Source: Bacteroidota bacterium (lineage in GTDB: Bacteria; Bacteroidota; Bacteroidia; Bacteroidales; Bacteroidaceae). Taken from it: 20,309 bases of DNA. Each line of letters opens with the position of its first letter. The first letter of the stretch is position 1. Below the pieces are notes generated by a model. The model worked only from the letters and a program-made list of their open reading frames with translations. It was not told the origin of the DNA and searched no databases. The position numbers and the translations under genes are program-made. Where the stretch lies: positions 1-20,309 of the forward strand of contig JAFABV010000083.1 in the NCBI GenBank assembly GCA_023425865.1, written 5' to 3'. Shown one piece after another: positions 7,393 to 16,523 of this stretch.

Positions 7393-8967
7393 ATGAAACT
7401 CGAAAACAAAGAATACGGCTTCGACAATTTTGCCCAAGAGATGGGCAAGCTCAAGAGTGAGAAGCATTTCGACTACCTCGTGACCATCATTGGCGAAGAC
7501 TTTGGTCCCGAAGAGGGATTAGGCTGCATCTACATCCTCGAGAATACGCTCACCCATGAGCGCATGTCGGTGAAGCAGATTGCCAAGCAGGTGGGCGACG
7601 AATACGTCATTCCCTCGATGTACCATGTATGGGCCGACAGTGACCTGCTCGAGCGCGAGGTGTACGACTTCCTGGGCATCAAGTTCCTGGGTCACCCCGA
7701 CCTGCGCCGCCTGTTCCTGCGTAACGACCACGTGGGATGGCCCCTGCGCAAGGACTACGATATGAGTCCCGAGGCCAACCGTTTCCCTACGACCGACGAG
7801 CCTGAGAGCGACTGGACCTCGGAGTGGAACCTCGACCATCAGGGCAACCTCGTGGAGACCCGTCACCGCCTCTTCGGCGAGGACGACTTCGTGATGAACT
7901 TCGGTCCCAACCACCCCTCTACCCACGGCGTGCTGCGCCTGCAGACCGTTGTCGACGGTGAGACCGTGAAGCGCATCTATCCCCACTTGGGATACATTCA
8001 CCGTGGTATGGAGAAGATGATGGAGGATATGACCTATCCCCAGACCCTCGCCATGACCGACCGTCTGAACTACCTCTGTGCCATGCACCATCGTCACGCC
8101 CTCGTCGGCGTCATCGAGGAGGCTATGGGCATCGAGCTCAGCGACCGCATACAGTACATCCGTACCATCATGGATGAGCTGCAGCGCATAGACAACCACC
8201 TGCTCTTCCTCGGTACCTGCGCCCAGGACCTCTCGGCCCTGACAGCCTTCCTTTACTGTATGCGCGACCGCGAGCATGTGCTCAACGTGATGGAGGAGAC
8301 CACCGGTGGCCGACTCATACAGAACTACTACCGCATCGGTGGTCTGCAGGAGGACATCGACCCCAACTTCGTGGTCAACACCAAGGCGCTGTGCAAGTAC
8401 CTCCGCCCCATGGTGCAGGAGTATCTCGACGTCTTTGGTGACAACGTCATCACCCACCAGCGCCTGGAGGGTGTGGGACCGCTCAACCTCGAAGACAGCA
8501 TCAACTATGGTGTGACGGGGCCTGCCGGTCGTGCTGCCGGATGGCACAACGACGTGCGCAAGAACCATCCCTACGCACTATATAATAAGGTGAAGTTTGA
8601 TGAGATTGTGGGCACCCATGGTGACTCCATGGACCGCTACATGATCCATATTTATGAAATTTACCAGAGCCTCGACATCATCGAGCAGCTTATCGACAAT
8701 ATCCCTGAGGGTGAGTTCTACATCAAGCAGAAAGCCATCATCAAGGTTCCCGAGGGTCAGTGGTACTTCTCCGTTGAGGGTGGTGCCGGTGAGTTCGGTG
8801 TCTATCTCGACAGCCGTGGCGACAAGAGTCCCTATCGCGTGAAGATGCGCCCCATGGGTCTCACCATCGCCGGAGCCTTCGACAAGATGCTTCGTGGACA
8901 GAAGATTGCCGACCTCGTGGCCACCGGTGCCGCCGTCGACTTCGTAATCCCCGACCTTGACCGATAA
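7393..8967 (+). CDS. nuoCD: NADH-quinone oxidoreductase fused subunits C/D
   Basis: Fusion of the 30-kDa (NuoC) and 49-kDa (NuoD) Q-module subunits, 524 residues. The NuoC part covers about 1-135 and ends in the diagnostic run REVYDFLGI (88-96) and WPLRKDY (116-122). After a linker, NuoD starts near 165 with VMNFGPNHPSTHG (167-179), whose histidines line the quinone head-group site, and continues with GYIHRGMEK (200-208). The C-terminus FVIPDLDR matches the usual NuoD end. The quinone-site helix reads DRLNYL (223-228), where many homologues have D-Y rather than N-Y; the tyrosine is kept (Tyr227). The same C-D fusion is known in E. coli, so it is not an assembly artefact. A 51-nt AT-rich gap separates it from nuoH. 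Confidence 0.97.
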   Translation: MKLENKEYGFDNFAQEMGKLKSEKHFDYLVTIIGEDFGPEEGLGCIYILENTLTHERMSVKQIAKQVGDEYVIPSMYHVWADSDLLEREVYDFLGIKFLGHPDLRRLFLRNDHVGWPLRKDYDMSPEANRFPTTDEPESDWTSEWNLDHQGNLVETRHRLFGEDDFVMNFGPNHPSTHGVLRLQTVVDGETVKRIYPHLGYIHRGMEKMMEDMTYPQTLAMTDRLNYLCAMHHRHALVGVIEEAMGIELSDRIQYIRTIMDELQRIDNHLLFLGTCAQDLSALTAFLYCMRDREHVLNVMEETTGGRLIQNYYRIGGLQEDIDPNFVVNTKALCKYLRPMVQEYLDVFGDNVITHQRLEGVGPLNLEDSINYGVTGPAGRAAGWHNDVRKNHPYALYNKVKFDEIVGTHGDSMDRYMIHIYEIYQSLDIIEQLIDNIPEGEFYIKQKAIIKVPEGQWYFSVEGGAGEFGVYLDSRGDKSPYRVKMRPMGLTIAGAFDKMLRGQKIADLVATGAAVDFVIPDLDR

Positions 8968-9018
8968 GCCAATTGAGATAAAAGAACTAAAACATTAAAA
9001 TATTAAAACATTCGTTAG

Positions 9019-10107
9019 ATGTTTGACTTTGGTATCATAACGACATGGTTCGATTCGCTGCTGCGCCAGACCTTAGGCTTGGGCGACTTCTGGACCATCC
9101 TGATCGAGTGTGTGGTAGTGGGTGTGCTTATCCTCACCGCCTACGCCCTCATCGCCATTGCCCTCATTTTCATGGAGCGCAAGGTGTGTGCCTACTTCCA
9201 GTGCCGTATCGGCCCGATGCGTGTAGGCCCCTGGGGTATCTTCCAGGTTTTTGCCGACGTGGTGAAGATGCTTATCAAAGAGATCTTCACGGTTGACAAG
9301 GCCGACAAGTTCCTCTACTACTTAGCGCCGCTCCTGGTTATCGTTGCCTCTGTGGGCACCTTCTCGTTCCTGCCTTGGAACAAGGGCGCCCATATCCTCG
9401 ACTTCAATGTGGGTGTATTCCTCGTTACCGCCATATCATCAATCGGCGTATTAGGAATATTCCTTGCCGGTTGGGGTAGTAACAATAAGTATTCAGTTGT
9501 GTCGGCTATGCGTGGCGCCGTGCAGATGATCTCTTACGAGATGTCGCTTGGCCTGTGCCTCGTTACTGCCGTGGCCCTCACAGGCACCATGCAGATCAGC
9601 GGTATCGTGCAGGAGCAGACAGGTCCGTGGAACTGGCTCATCATCAAGGGGCATATCCCGGCTATCATCGCCTTCCTTGCCTTCCTTGTGGCTGGTAACG
9701 CTGAGGCCAACCGTGGCCCGTTCGATATGGCTGAGGCCGAGAGTGAGCTTACGGCCGGTTATCACACCGAATACTCGGGTATGGGCTTCGGCTTCTATTA
9801 CTTGGCTGAGTACCTCAACCTCTTTGTTATCGCCGGACTTGCCGCCACAGTGTTCCTCGGCGGTTGGGCACCATTCAATATCGGCGTTGCCGGATTTGAC
9901 ACCGTCATGAACTATATCCCCGGCATCGTGTGGTTCTTTGGCAAGGCTTTCGCCGTGGTGTGGCTGCTGATGTGGATACGCTGGACCTTCCCCCGTCTGC
10001 GTATCGACCAGATTCTGAAACTTGAGTGGAAGTATCTCATGCCCCTCTCACTGCTCAACTTGGTCATCATGACCGTATGTGTGGCAATGGGTTGGTATAT
10101 TAAATAA
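9019..10107 (+). CDS. nuoH: NADH-quinone oxidoreductase subunit H
   Basis: Membrane-arm subunit forming most of the quinone-access channel and coupling quinone reduction to proton pumping. The 362-residue chain has about eight or nine hydrophobic helices. Signature motifs are MERKVCAYFQCRIGP (52-66), including the charged loop facing the Q module, and PFDMAEAESELTAGYHTEYS (234-253), with the conserved Glu cluster of the E-channel (Glu239, Glu241, Glu243). Length is slightly above E. coli NuoH (325). It follows nuoCD after 51 nt and precedes nuoI by 13 nt, the standard order. No anomalies noted. Confidence 0.97.
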   Translation: MFDFGIITTWFDSLLRQTLGLGDFWTILIECVVVGVLILTAYALIAIALIFMERKVCAYFQCRIGPMRVGPWGIFQVFADVVKMLIKEIFTVDKADKFLYYLAPLLVIVASVGTFSFLPWNKGAHILDFNVGVFLVTAISSIGVLGIFLAGWGSNNKYSVVSAMRGAVQMISYEMSLGLCLVTAVALTGTMQISGIVQEQTGPWNWLIIKGHIPAIIAFLAFLVAGNAEANRGPFDMAEAESELTAGYHTEYSGMGFGFYYLAEYLNLFVIAGLAATVFLGGWAPFNIGVAGFDTVMNYIPGIVWFFGKAFAVVWLLMWIRWTFPRLRIDQILKLEWKYLMPLSLLNLVIMTVCVAMGWYIK

Positions 10108-10120
10108 ATAAGGTATAGCA

Positions 10121-10657
10121 ATGGCAAATAACGAAAAAACATATTTCCAGGAGATTGCTGCCGGCGTGAAGACCCTCGCCGTGGGTATGAAGACCACGCT
10201 CAAGGAGTACTTCACCCCCAAGTCTACCGAGCAGTATCCTGAGAACCGCAAGACCACGCTGCACGTGGCCAAGCGTTTCCGTGGCCGCTTGGTGTTCAAG
10301 CGCGACGAGAACGGTGCCCACAAGTGCACCGCCTGCACCATGTGCGAGAAGGCTTGTCCCAACGACACCATCCGCATCCTCGACCATATGGAGACCAACG
10401 AGGAGACAGGGCGTAAGAAGAAGGTGCTCGACGACTACCAGTACGACCTGGGCGACTGCATGTTTTGTCAGCTCTGCGTCAACGCCTGCAACTTCGACGC
10501 CATCGAGTTCACCAACGACTTCGAGAACGCTGTCTTCGACCGCTCGAAGCTGGTGCTGCACCTCGACAAGGAAGTGTATACAGGTGGTAGCCTGCCCAAC
10601 CTCATCGACGGTGGCGCGCCCCTCGTGATCGGTAAGTTCAACACCAAGACCAAGTAA
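10121..10657 (+). CDS. nuoI: NADH-quinone oxidoreductase subunit I (2x[4Fe-4S])
   Basis: Q-module ferredoxin-like subunit holding clusters N6a and N6b, which relay electrons to N2 in NuoB. The 178-residue protein has two CxxCxxCxxxC motifs. The first is Cys69, 72, 75 and 79 (CTACTMCEKACP). The second is Cys113, 116, 119 and 123 (CMFCQLCVNACN). The second lacks the proline that normally follows the last cysteine, with Asn124 instead; all eight ligands are present. The N-terminal amphipathic region up to about residue 40 would anchor it on NuoH. It starts 13 nt after nuoH and ends 6 nt before nuoJ. In this NuoEFG-less complex it is one candidate entry point for electrons from an external donor (inference). 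Confidence 0.96.
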   Translation: MANNEKTYFQEIAAGVKTLAVGMKTTLKEYFTPKSTEQYPENRKTTLHVAKRFRGRLVFKRDENGAHKCTACTMCEKACPNDTIRILDHMETNEETGRKKKVLDDYQYDLGDCMFCQLCVNACNFDAIEFTNDFENAVFDRSKLVLHLDKEVYTGGSLPNLIDGGAPLVIGKFNTKTK

Positions 10658-10663
10658 TAGATT

Positions 10664-11185
10664 ATGGCAAATATCGTAGTATTTTGTATTTTGGCTGTAG
10701 TCATTCTTGGCTCAGCTATTATGTCGGTGATGACACGCAGCATCATGCGTGCGGCCACCTTCCTGCTGTTTGTGCTTTTCAGCGTAGGAGGTCTCTACTT
10801 CCTGCTCGACTACACGTACCTTGGTGCCGCCCAAATCAGCATCTACGCTGGCGGTATCACCATCATGTACATCTTCGCCATCAACTTGGTGTCGAAGAAT
10901 GTGCTGCAGGGATTCGTGGCGCGCTACAAGGCTTCACGAGTCTTTCAGGCGGCCCTGCTCTCTCTTGTGGGCTTGGGCACCATCGTAGCCGTGTACCTCA
11001 AGACACAGTTTATCAACAACTTCACCTCGCTGGCCGACGTGGAAGTACCCATGCAACAGGTGGGTACGGCTCTCGTGGGCAGCGGCAAATATCAGTATGT
11101 ATTGCCTTTCGAGCTCATCTCAGTATTCTTGCTGGCTTGTATCATTGGCGGCATCTTAATCGCAAGAAAGGAGGACAAGAAATGA
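10664..11185 (+). CDS. nuoJ: NADH-quinone oxidoreductase subunit J
   Basis: Membrane-arm subunit between NuoH/A and NuoK, containing the helix whose rotation is linked to coupling. The 173-residue protein has five hydrophobic segments (about 3-22, 30-48, 53-77, 93-112 and 143-166). The conserved third-helix stretch is YLGAAQISIYAGGITIMYIF (52-71). The C-terminus is short and basic (RKEDKK). The TGA stop overlaps the nuoK ATG in an ATGA arrangement, which strongly suggests coupled translation. Confidence 0.95.
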   Translation: MANIVVFCILAVVILGSAIMSVMTRSIMRAATFLLFVLFSVGGLYFLLDYTYLGAAQISIYAGGITIMYIFAINLVSKNVLQGFVARYKASRVFQAALLSLVGLGTIVAVYLKTQFINNFTSLADVEVPMQQVGTALVGSGKYQYVLPFELISVFLLACIIGGILIARKEDKK

Positions 11186-11490
11186 TTCCTGTAGAATGCT
11201 TCCTGGCACTGGCAGCCGTGCTGTTTTTCATTGGTGTCTTTGGTTTTGTGCTTCGTCACAACCTTATCACCATGCTCATCTCGGTGGAGCTGATCCTCAA
11301 TGCCGTGGACCTCAACTTCGCGGTGCTCAACCGTTACCTGTTCCCCGGACAGCTTGAGGGTTTCTTCTTCACGCTGTTCTCTATCGGCGTGAGCGCTGCC
11401 GAGACGGCTGTGGCCTTGGCCATCATCATTAATGTTTACCGTAACTACCACAGTGACCAGGTGAACAGTATTGAAAACATGAAATACTAA
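11182..11490 (+). CDS. nuoK: NADH-quinone oxidoreductase subunit K
   Basis: Small MrpC-like membrane subunit in the proton path between NuoJ and NuoN. It is 102 residues with three helices, the normal NuoK size. Two buried conserved glutamates are visible: Glu36 in LISVELILNAVDLNF and Glu74 in GVSAAETAVALAII. The start is the ATG at 11182, sharing ATGA with the nuoJ stop; the same frame is open far upstream inside nuoJ but that is not coding for NuoK. nuoL starts 9 nt after its stop. Confidence 0.97.
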   Translation: MIPVECFLALAAVLFFIGVFGFVLRHNLITMLISVELILNAVDLNFAVLNRYLFPGQLEGFFFTLFSIGVSAAETAVALAIIINVYRNYHSDQVNSIENMKY

Positions 11491-11499
11491 TAACGAGAA

Positions 11500-13458
11500 A
11501 TGGACTACAGTTATTCATTCCTAATACTTCTTCTGCCGCTGCTGAGCTTCTTGGTGCTCGGTCTTTTCGGCATGAAGATGAAAAGGCCCGTGGCCGGTAT
11601 CATCGGTACGGCGATGCTGCTCACCCTCTGGGGCATGAGCCTCTATACTGCTTACGAGTATTTCTTCGTGCAGGGTAGGGGTGCCGACGGCGTTTATCCC
11701 ACTGTCACCGTGTTCAACTTTACGTGGTTGCGATTCACCGAGCTGCTCACTTTCAACATTGGCTTCCGTCTCACGCCCATCAGCGTGATGATGCTCGTCG
11801 TGATTACCACCGTCAGCTCGATGGTGCATATTTACAGCTTCGGCTATATGGCTGAGCGCGACGAGAAGTACAAGTTCGAGGAGTATGAGCACGGCTTCCA
11901 GCGTTTCTACGCTTACCTGTCGCTCTTCACCATGTCGATGCTCGGCCTGGTGGTAGCCACCAACATTTTCCAGATGTACCTCTTCTGGGAGCTGGTGGGT
12001 GTGTGCTCGTACATGCTGATCGGATTCTATTATCCCAAGCATTCAGCCGTACACGCCTCGAAGAAGGCGTTCATCGTGACACGCTTCGCCGACTTGTTCT
12101 TCCTGTTGGGCATTCTGTTCTACAGTTTCTATGTGGGCACGTTCAACTACGATTTACATGCCGACCCCACTCTGACAGCCAAGCTCCCCGGCGCAGCCTG
12201 GGTGCTGCCCATGGCCCTGTTCATGATGTTTATCGGTGGTGCCGGTAAGTCGGCCATGTTCCCCCTGCACATCTGGTTACCCGATGCCATGGAGGGTCCC
12301 ACGCCCGTGTCGGCCCTGATTCACGCCGCTACCATGGTGGTGGCCGGTGTGTTCCAGGTAGCCTCGCTGTTCCCCATCTGGATACAGTATGCTCCCGAGA
12401 CACTCCATTACATCGCTTATATCGGTGCTTTCACCGCCTTCTATGCCGCTGCCGTGGCTTGTGCCCAGAGCGACATCAAGCGTGGTCTGGCCTTCTCTAC
12501 GATTTCTCAGATTGCCTACATGCTCGTGGCACTCGGTGTGTGTACCGCCGTCGAAGGCGAGGGCAGCGTGGGATACATGGCTTCCATGTTCCACCTCTTC
12601 ACCCACGCCATGTTCAAGGCACTGTTGTTCCTCTGCTCGGGTGCCATCATTGTCATCATCGGCAGCAACTTCAAGGAGTATATGGGTGGACTGCGTAAGT
12701 ACATGCCCATCACCAATATCTGCTTCCTCATCGGTACCATTGCCATCAGTGGTTTCTGGCCCTTGGCCGGTTTCTTCTCGAAGGATGAAATCGTGGCCGC
12801 CTGCTTCCACTTCTCTCCCGCTTTGGGATGGTTTATGACGTTGGTGTCGGGCATGACTTCATTTTATATGTTCCGCCTCTACTACGTCATTTTCTGGGGT
12901 AGCTCTTATTATGAGGCCGATCCAGAGCATCGTCGCCGTCCGGCCGAGGTACCCTTCATCATGTGGGGCCCGCTGGTATTCCTTGCCATCATCTCTTGCT
13001 TGGCAGGTTGGATTCCCTTTGGTCACTTCGTGACGGCGAGCGGTCTCTCTGAGGAGATACACCTGCAGCATTTCCACTTCAGCAGCGTGGCATGGTTCAG
13101 CCTCTTGGCCGCTACCATTGGTTTCGCCCTCGCCACCTGGATGTATGCCGGTAAGACACAGCCTGTGGCCGATATGCTCGAGCGTAAGCTCCCGCGTTTG
13201 CACAAGGCCGCCCTCAACCGCTTCTACATCGACGACGCCTGGCAGTTTGTCACCCACAAGGTCATCTTCCGCTGCTTCTCCATCCCCATCGCCTGGTTCG
13301 ACCGCCACGTCATCGACGGCACGTTCAACTTCTCGGCATGGGCCACACAAGAGGCCGGTGAGACCATCCGTCCCTGGCAGAGCGGCGACGTGCGCCAGTA
13401 TGCCGTGTGGTTCCTTACGGGTAGCGTGGCGCTGACCCTGATATTGCTGTGCATCTAA
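11500..13458 (+). CDS. nuoL: NADH-quinone oxidoreductase subunit L (antiporter-like)
   Basis: Distal proton-pumping subunit of the membrane arm, related to Mrp antiporters. The 652-residue chain has the 14-helix core plus a C-terminal amphipathic and last-helix extension. Key charged residues are intact: Glu164 on TM5 (FWELVGVCSYMLIGFYY), Lys250 on TM7 (GGAGKSAMFPLHIWLPDAM), Lys327 (SDIKRGLAFSTISQ) and Lys428 on TM12 (GFFSKDEI). PTPVSALIHAATMVVAG (268-284) is the family signature. Compared with the common HDEQD loop, this protein has a shortened loop before MGGLRKYMP. It lies 9 nt after nuoK and 36 nt before nuoM. Confidence 0.97.
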   Translation: MDYSYSFLILLLPLLSFLVLGLFGMKMKRPVAGIIGTAMLLTLWGMSLYTAYEYFFVQGRGADGVYPTVTVFNFTWLRFTELLTFNIGFRLTPISVMMLVVITTVSSMVHIYSFGYMAERDEKYKFEEYEHGFQRFYAYLSLFTMSMLGLVVATNIFQMYLFWELVGVCSYMLIGFYYPKHSAVHASKKAFIVTRFADLFFLLGILFYSFYVGTFNYDLHADPTLTAKLPGAAWVLPMALFMMFIGGAGKSAMFPLHIWLPDAMEGPTPVSALIHAATMVVAGVFQVASLFPIWIQYAPETLHYIAYIGAFTAFYAAAVACAQSDIKRGLAFSTISQIAYMLVALGVCTAVEGEGSVGYMASMFHLFTHAMFKALLFLCSGAIIVIIGSNFKEYMGGLRKYMPITNICFLIGTIAISGFWPLAGFFSKDEIVAACFHFSPALGWFMTLVSGMTSFYMFRLYYVIFWGSSYYEADPEHRRRPAEVPFIMWGPLVFLAIISCLAGWIPFGHFVTASGLSEEIHLQHFHFSSVAWFSLLAATIGFALATWMYAGKTQPVADMLERKLPRLHKAALNRFYIDDAWQFVTHKVIFRCFSIPIAWFDRHVIDGTFNFSAWATQEAGETIRPWQSGDVRQYAVWFLTGSVALTLILLCI

Positions 13459-13494
13459 GCTAACTGAGTAACAATATAAGCATAACATTAGATA

Positions 13495-15006
13495 ATGACT
13501 TTTCTCACATTATTCGTTGTCATACCTGTGGTGATGTTGCTGGGACTGTGGATTGCCCGCAACGACAGTCAGGTGCGTGGCGTGATGGTGGTGGGCTCGG
13601 TGGCTTTGCTTGCCCTGTCTATCTACTTAGTCCTCGCCTTCCTCGGAGCACGCCAGACGATGCCCGCCGCCCAGTATCCTTTCCTTTTCGGCGACGCCAT
13701 CCCTTGGTTCGAGTCTTTACACATCTATTATCGTACCGGTGTAGACGGTATCTCTGTGGTGATGATCCTCCTTTCGGCCATCATCGTGCTCACAGGTACC
13801 TTCGCCTCTTGGCAGCAGCACCCCATGCAGAAGGAATACTTCCTGTGGTTCACCTTGCTGTCGTCGGGCGTGTTCGGCTTCTTTATCTCGATAGACCTGT
13901 TCACCATGTTCATGTTCTACGAGGTGGCCCTCATTCCTATGTACCTGCTCATCGGCGTATGGGGTACCGGTCCTAAGGAGTATTCCGCCATGAAGCTCAC
14001 CCTGATGCTCATGGGTGGCTCGGCGCTGCTCATCATCGGTATCCTCGGCATCTACTTCTTCAACGGTGCCAACTCCATGGACTTGGTGGCTATCGCCAAC
14101 AACCATGCCATCCCGGTATTCATCCAGAAGATATTCTTCCCGTTCATCTTCATCGGCTTCGGTATCCTTGGTGCCCTGTTCCCGTTCCACACATGGTCGC
14201 CCGACGGTCATGCCTCTGCCCCCACGGCAGTGTCTATGCTTCACGCTGGTGTGCTCATGAAGCTCGGTGGCTATGGCTGCTTCCGCATCGCCATGTTCCT
14301 GTTGCCCGACGCTGCCCGTGAACTGTCTTGGATATTCCTCATCCTTACCACCATCTCCGTGGTATACGGTGCCCTCTCGGCTTGCGTACAGACCGACCTG
14401 AAATACATCAACGCCTATTCATCCGTGTCACACTGTGGCATGGTGCTCTTTGCCCTGTGTATGATGACACAGACCGCCAGCACCGGTGCCATCATGCAGA
14501 TGCTGTCGCACGGTTTGATGACAGCCCTGTTCTTCGCCGTCATCGGTATGATCTACCATCGCACCGGTACGCGTGACGTACGCTACCTTGGTGGCTTGAT
14601 GAAGGTGGTGCCTTTCCTCTCAGTGGCTTACGTGGTGGCTGGTCTGGCCAATCTCGGTCTGCCGGGCTTCTCAGGTTTCGTGGCTGAGATGAACATCTTC
14701 GTCGGTGCTTTCGAGGTCAACGACACCTTCCATCGTACCTGCACCATCATCGCATGTACCTCTATTGTCATCACGGCTGTGTATATTCTCCGCGTGGTGG
14801 GTAAGATTCTGTATCAGAAGGTGCCCAACCAGGAGTTCTACAAACTCCATGACGCCTCATGGGACGAGCGTCTCGCCGTGGCCAGCCTCATCTTCTGTGT
14901 GGCTGGTTTGGGTATGGCACCGCTTTGGATTCAAGACATCATCAACGATGCCGTGGGTCCCATGATCCATCACATTATGTCTACTGGAGTAGTAGCAGGA
15001 TTATAA
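13495..15006 (+). CDS. nuoM: NADH-quinone oxidoreductase subunit M (antiporter-like)
   Basis: Middle antiporter-like proton-pumping subunit of complex I, 503 residues with about 14 helices. Glu143 on TM5 (MFYEVALIPMYLLIGVWG), Lys256 on TM8 (AGVLMKLGGYG) and Glu398 on TM12 (GFVAEMNIF) correspond to functionally important residues in E. coli NuoM (Glu144, Lys265, Glu407). The TM7 lysine (E. coli Lys234, in the context FAVKMP before PFHTW) is not present: here the segment reads GFGILGALFPFHTWSPDGH and the aligned residue is Leu225. The open frame is intact and flanked by normal nuoL and nuoN, so this is a real substitution rather than decay. It lies 36 nt after nuoL and 14 nt before nuoN. Confidence 0.96.
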   Translation: MTFLTLFVVIPVVMLLGLWIARNDSQVRGVMVVGSVALLALSIYLVLAFLGARQTMPAAQYPFLFGDAIPWFESLHIYYRTGVDGISVVMILLSAIIVLTGTFASWQQHPMQKEYFLWFTLLSSGVFGFFISIDLFTMFMFYEVALIPMYLLIGVWGTGPKEYSAMKLTLMLMGGSALLIIGILGIYFFNGANSMDLVAIANNHAIPVFIQKIFFPFIFIGFGILGALFPFHTWSPDGHASAPTAVSMLHAGVLMKLGGYGCFRIAMFLLPDAARELSWIFLILTTISVVYGALSACVQTDLKYINAYSSVSHCGMVLFALCMMTQTASTGAIMQMLSHGLMTALFFAVIGMIYHRTGTRDVRYLGGLMKVVPFLSVAYVVAGLANLGLPGFSGFVAEMNIFVGAFEVNDTFHRTCTIIACTSIVITAVYILRVVGKILYQKVPNQEFYKLHDASWDERLAVASLIFCVAGLGMAPLWIQDIINDAVGPMIHHIMSTGVVAGL

Positions 15007-15020
15007 AGTAGAAACGTATT

Positions 15021-16496
15021 ATGAATATCGATTACAGTCAATTTCTCAATATGATTCCCGAGGTCACACTGATGGCCTTGTTGGTGATTGTCTTTCTGGT
15101 CGACCTGTTTACCGCTCCCAAAGAGGGTGAGGTGGCACAGCGCCAGTGGTTCAATCCGCTGGTGTGCGTGCTGACGCTGGCGCATATCCTCATCAATATC
15201 TTCCCCACCGAGGCGGCCACCACCTTCGGCGGCATGTATATGACCAATGCCAGCGTGGGTGTCATCAAGACCATTCTGGCCTTCGGCACGCTCATCGTGT
15301 TCATTCAGTCACGCGAGTGGCTGCAGCGCGACGACACGAGTTTCAAGGAAGGTGAGTTCTATCTGCTCGTGATTGCTACCCTCATGGGTATGAACATGAT
15401 GGTGAGCGCCAACCACATGCTGTTGTTCTTCCTCGGACTGGAAATGGCCTCTGTGCCCATGGCCTGTCTCGTGGCATTCGACAAGTATCGCCATCAGTCG
15501 GCCGAGGCCGGTGCCAAGTTCATCCTCACCGCCACCTTCTCAAGCGGCGTGATGCTCTATGGCATCAGTTTCCTCTATGGCGCGGCAGGCACACTCTACT
15601 TCGACGACATGGTGTCTACCCTCACGGGCACGCCAATGAGCATCGTAGGTATGGTGTTCTTCTTCAGCGGTCTGGCCTTCAAAATCTCGCTCGTGCCATT
15701 CCACTTCTGGACGGCCGACACCTATCAGGGCGCGCCCACCGCGGTGACGGGCTATCTCAGCGTAGTGTCTAAGGGCGCTGCCGCCTTCGCGCTGTGTACC
15801 ATCCTCATGAAGGTATTTGCCCCCATGGTCACCTATTGGCAGACCATGCTGATGATCGTCACCGTACTGTCTATCACCGTGGCCAATCTCTTCGCCATTC
15901 ACCAGAAAGACCTCAAGCGCTTCATGGCGTTCAGTTCTATCTCGCAGGCTGGATACATCATGCTCGCCGTGCTGGGAAACAACGCCGTGGGCGTAACGGC
16001 ACTGACCTACTATGTGCTCATCTATGTGGTGGCCAACTTGGCCGTCTTTGGCATCATAGCTGCGGTAGAGGAACACAACGGTGGCTTGGTGAAGCTCGAT
16101 GCTTATGATGGGCTCTACCAGACCAACCCCCGCCTGTCGTTCATCATGACCATCGCCCTGTTCTCACTGGGTGGTATTCCTCCCTTCGCTGGTATGTTCT
16201 CGAAGTTTTTCGCTTTCATGTCAGCCGTCAACGGGGCCGAGCTTACCAATCCCATGGGCATCGCCATCTATGCTGTGGTGTTCGTAGCCCTGGTCAACAC
16301 GGTCGTCAGCTTGTACTATTACCTGCTCATCGTTAAGGCCATGTATATCAAGCACAACGACAATCCGCTGCCCACTTTCGCCAGCCACACCAGCACCAAG
16401 CTGGCCTTGGCCATCTGCACCTTGGGCATCGTGGCCTTTGGCGTGTTGAGTTATGTGTACAACTGGATCAATGCCGCTACGTTGGCAGCCATCTGA
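15021..16496 (+). CDS. nuoN: NADH-quinone oxidoreductase subunit N (antiporter-like)
   Basis: Antiporter-like subunit nearest to NuoK and the last gene of the operon, 491 residues. Charged pump residues are intact: Glu141 on TM5 (LLFFLGLEMASVPM), Lys221 on TM7 (LAFKISLVPFHFWTADTYQG), Lys251 on TM8 and Lys395 on TM12 (GMFSKFFAF). QKDLKRFMAFSSISQAGY (295-312) is the usual interior signature. The gene starts 14 nt after nuoM. Its TGA is followed within 30 nt by a strong intrinsic terminator, so the operon ends here with no nuoE, F or G downstream. Confidence 0.97.
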   Translation: MNIDYSQFLNMIPEVTLMALLVIVFLVDLFTAPKEGEVAQRQWFNPLVCVLTLAHILINIFPTEAATTFGGMYMTNASVGVIKTILAFGTLIVFIQSREWLQRDDTSFKEGEFYLLVIATLMGMNMMVSANHMLLFFLGLEMASVPMACLVAFDKYRHQSAEAGAKFILTATFSSGVMLYGISFLYGAAGTLYFDDMVSTLTGTPMSIVGMVFFFSGLAFKISLVPFHFWTADTYQGAPTAVTGYLSVVSKGAAAFALCTILMKVFAPMVTYWQTMLMIVTVLSITVANLFAIHQKDLKRFMAFSSISQAGYIMLAVLGNNAVGVTALTYYVLIYVVANLAVFGIIAAVEEHNGGLVKLDAYDGLYQTNPRLSFIMTIALFSLGGIPPFAGMFSKFFAFMSAVNGAELTNPMGIAIYAVVFVALVNTVVSLYYYLLIVKAMYIKHNDNPLPTFASHTSTKLALAICTLGIVAFGVLSYVYNWINAATLAAI

Positions 16497-16523
16497 CAAG
16501 TTCTTTTATAGACCCAATACCCA

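Noticed and set aside
7519..8568. 349-codon minus-strand open frame inside nuoCD
   Set aside because: It is fully antisense to the conserved NuoC/NuoD domains and has biased composition with no recognisable motif.
7393..8967. NuoC-NuoD fusion as an anomaly or sequencing error
   Set aside because: The fused gene is a well-known arrangement in several phyla, including E. coli.
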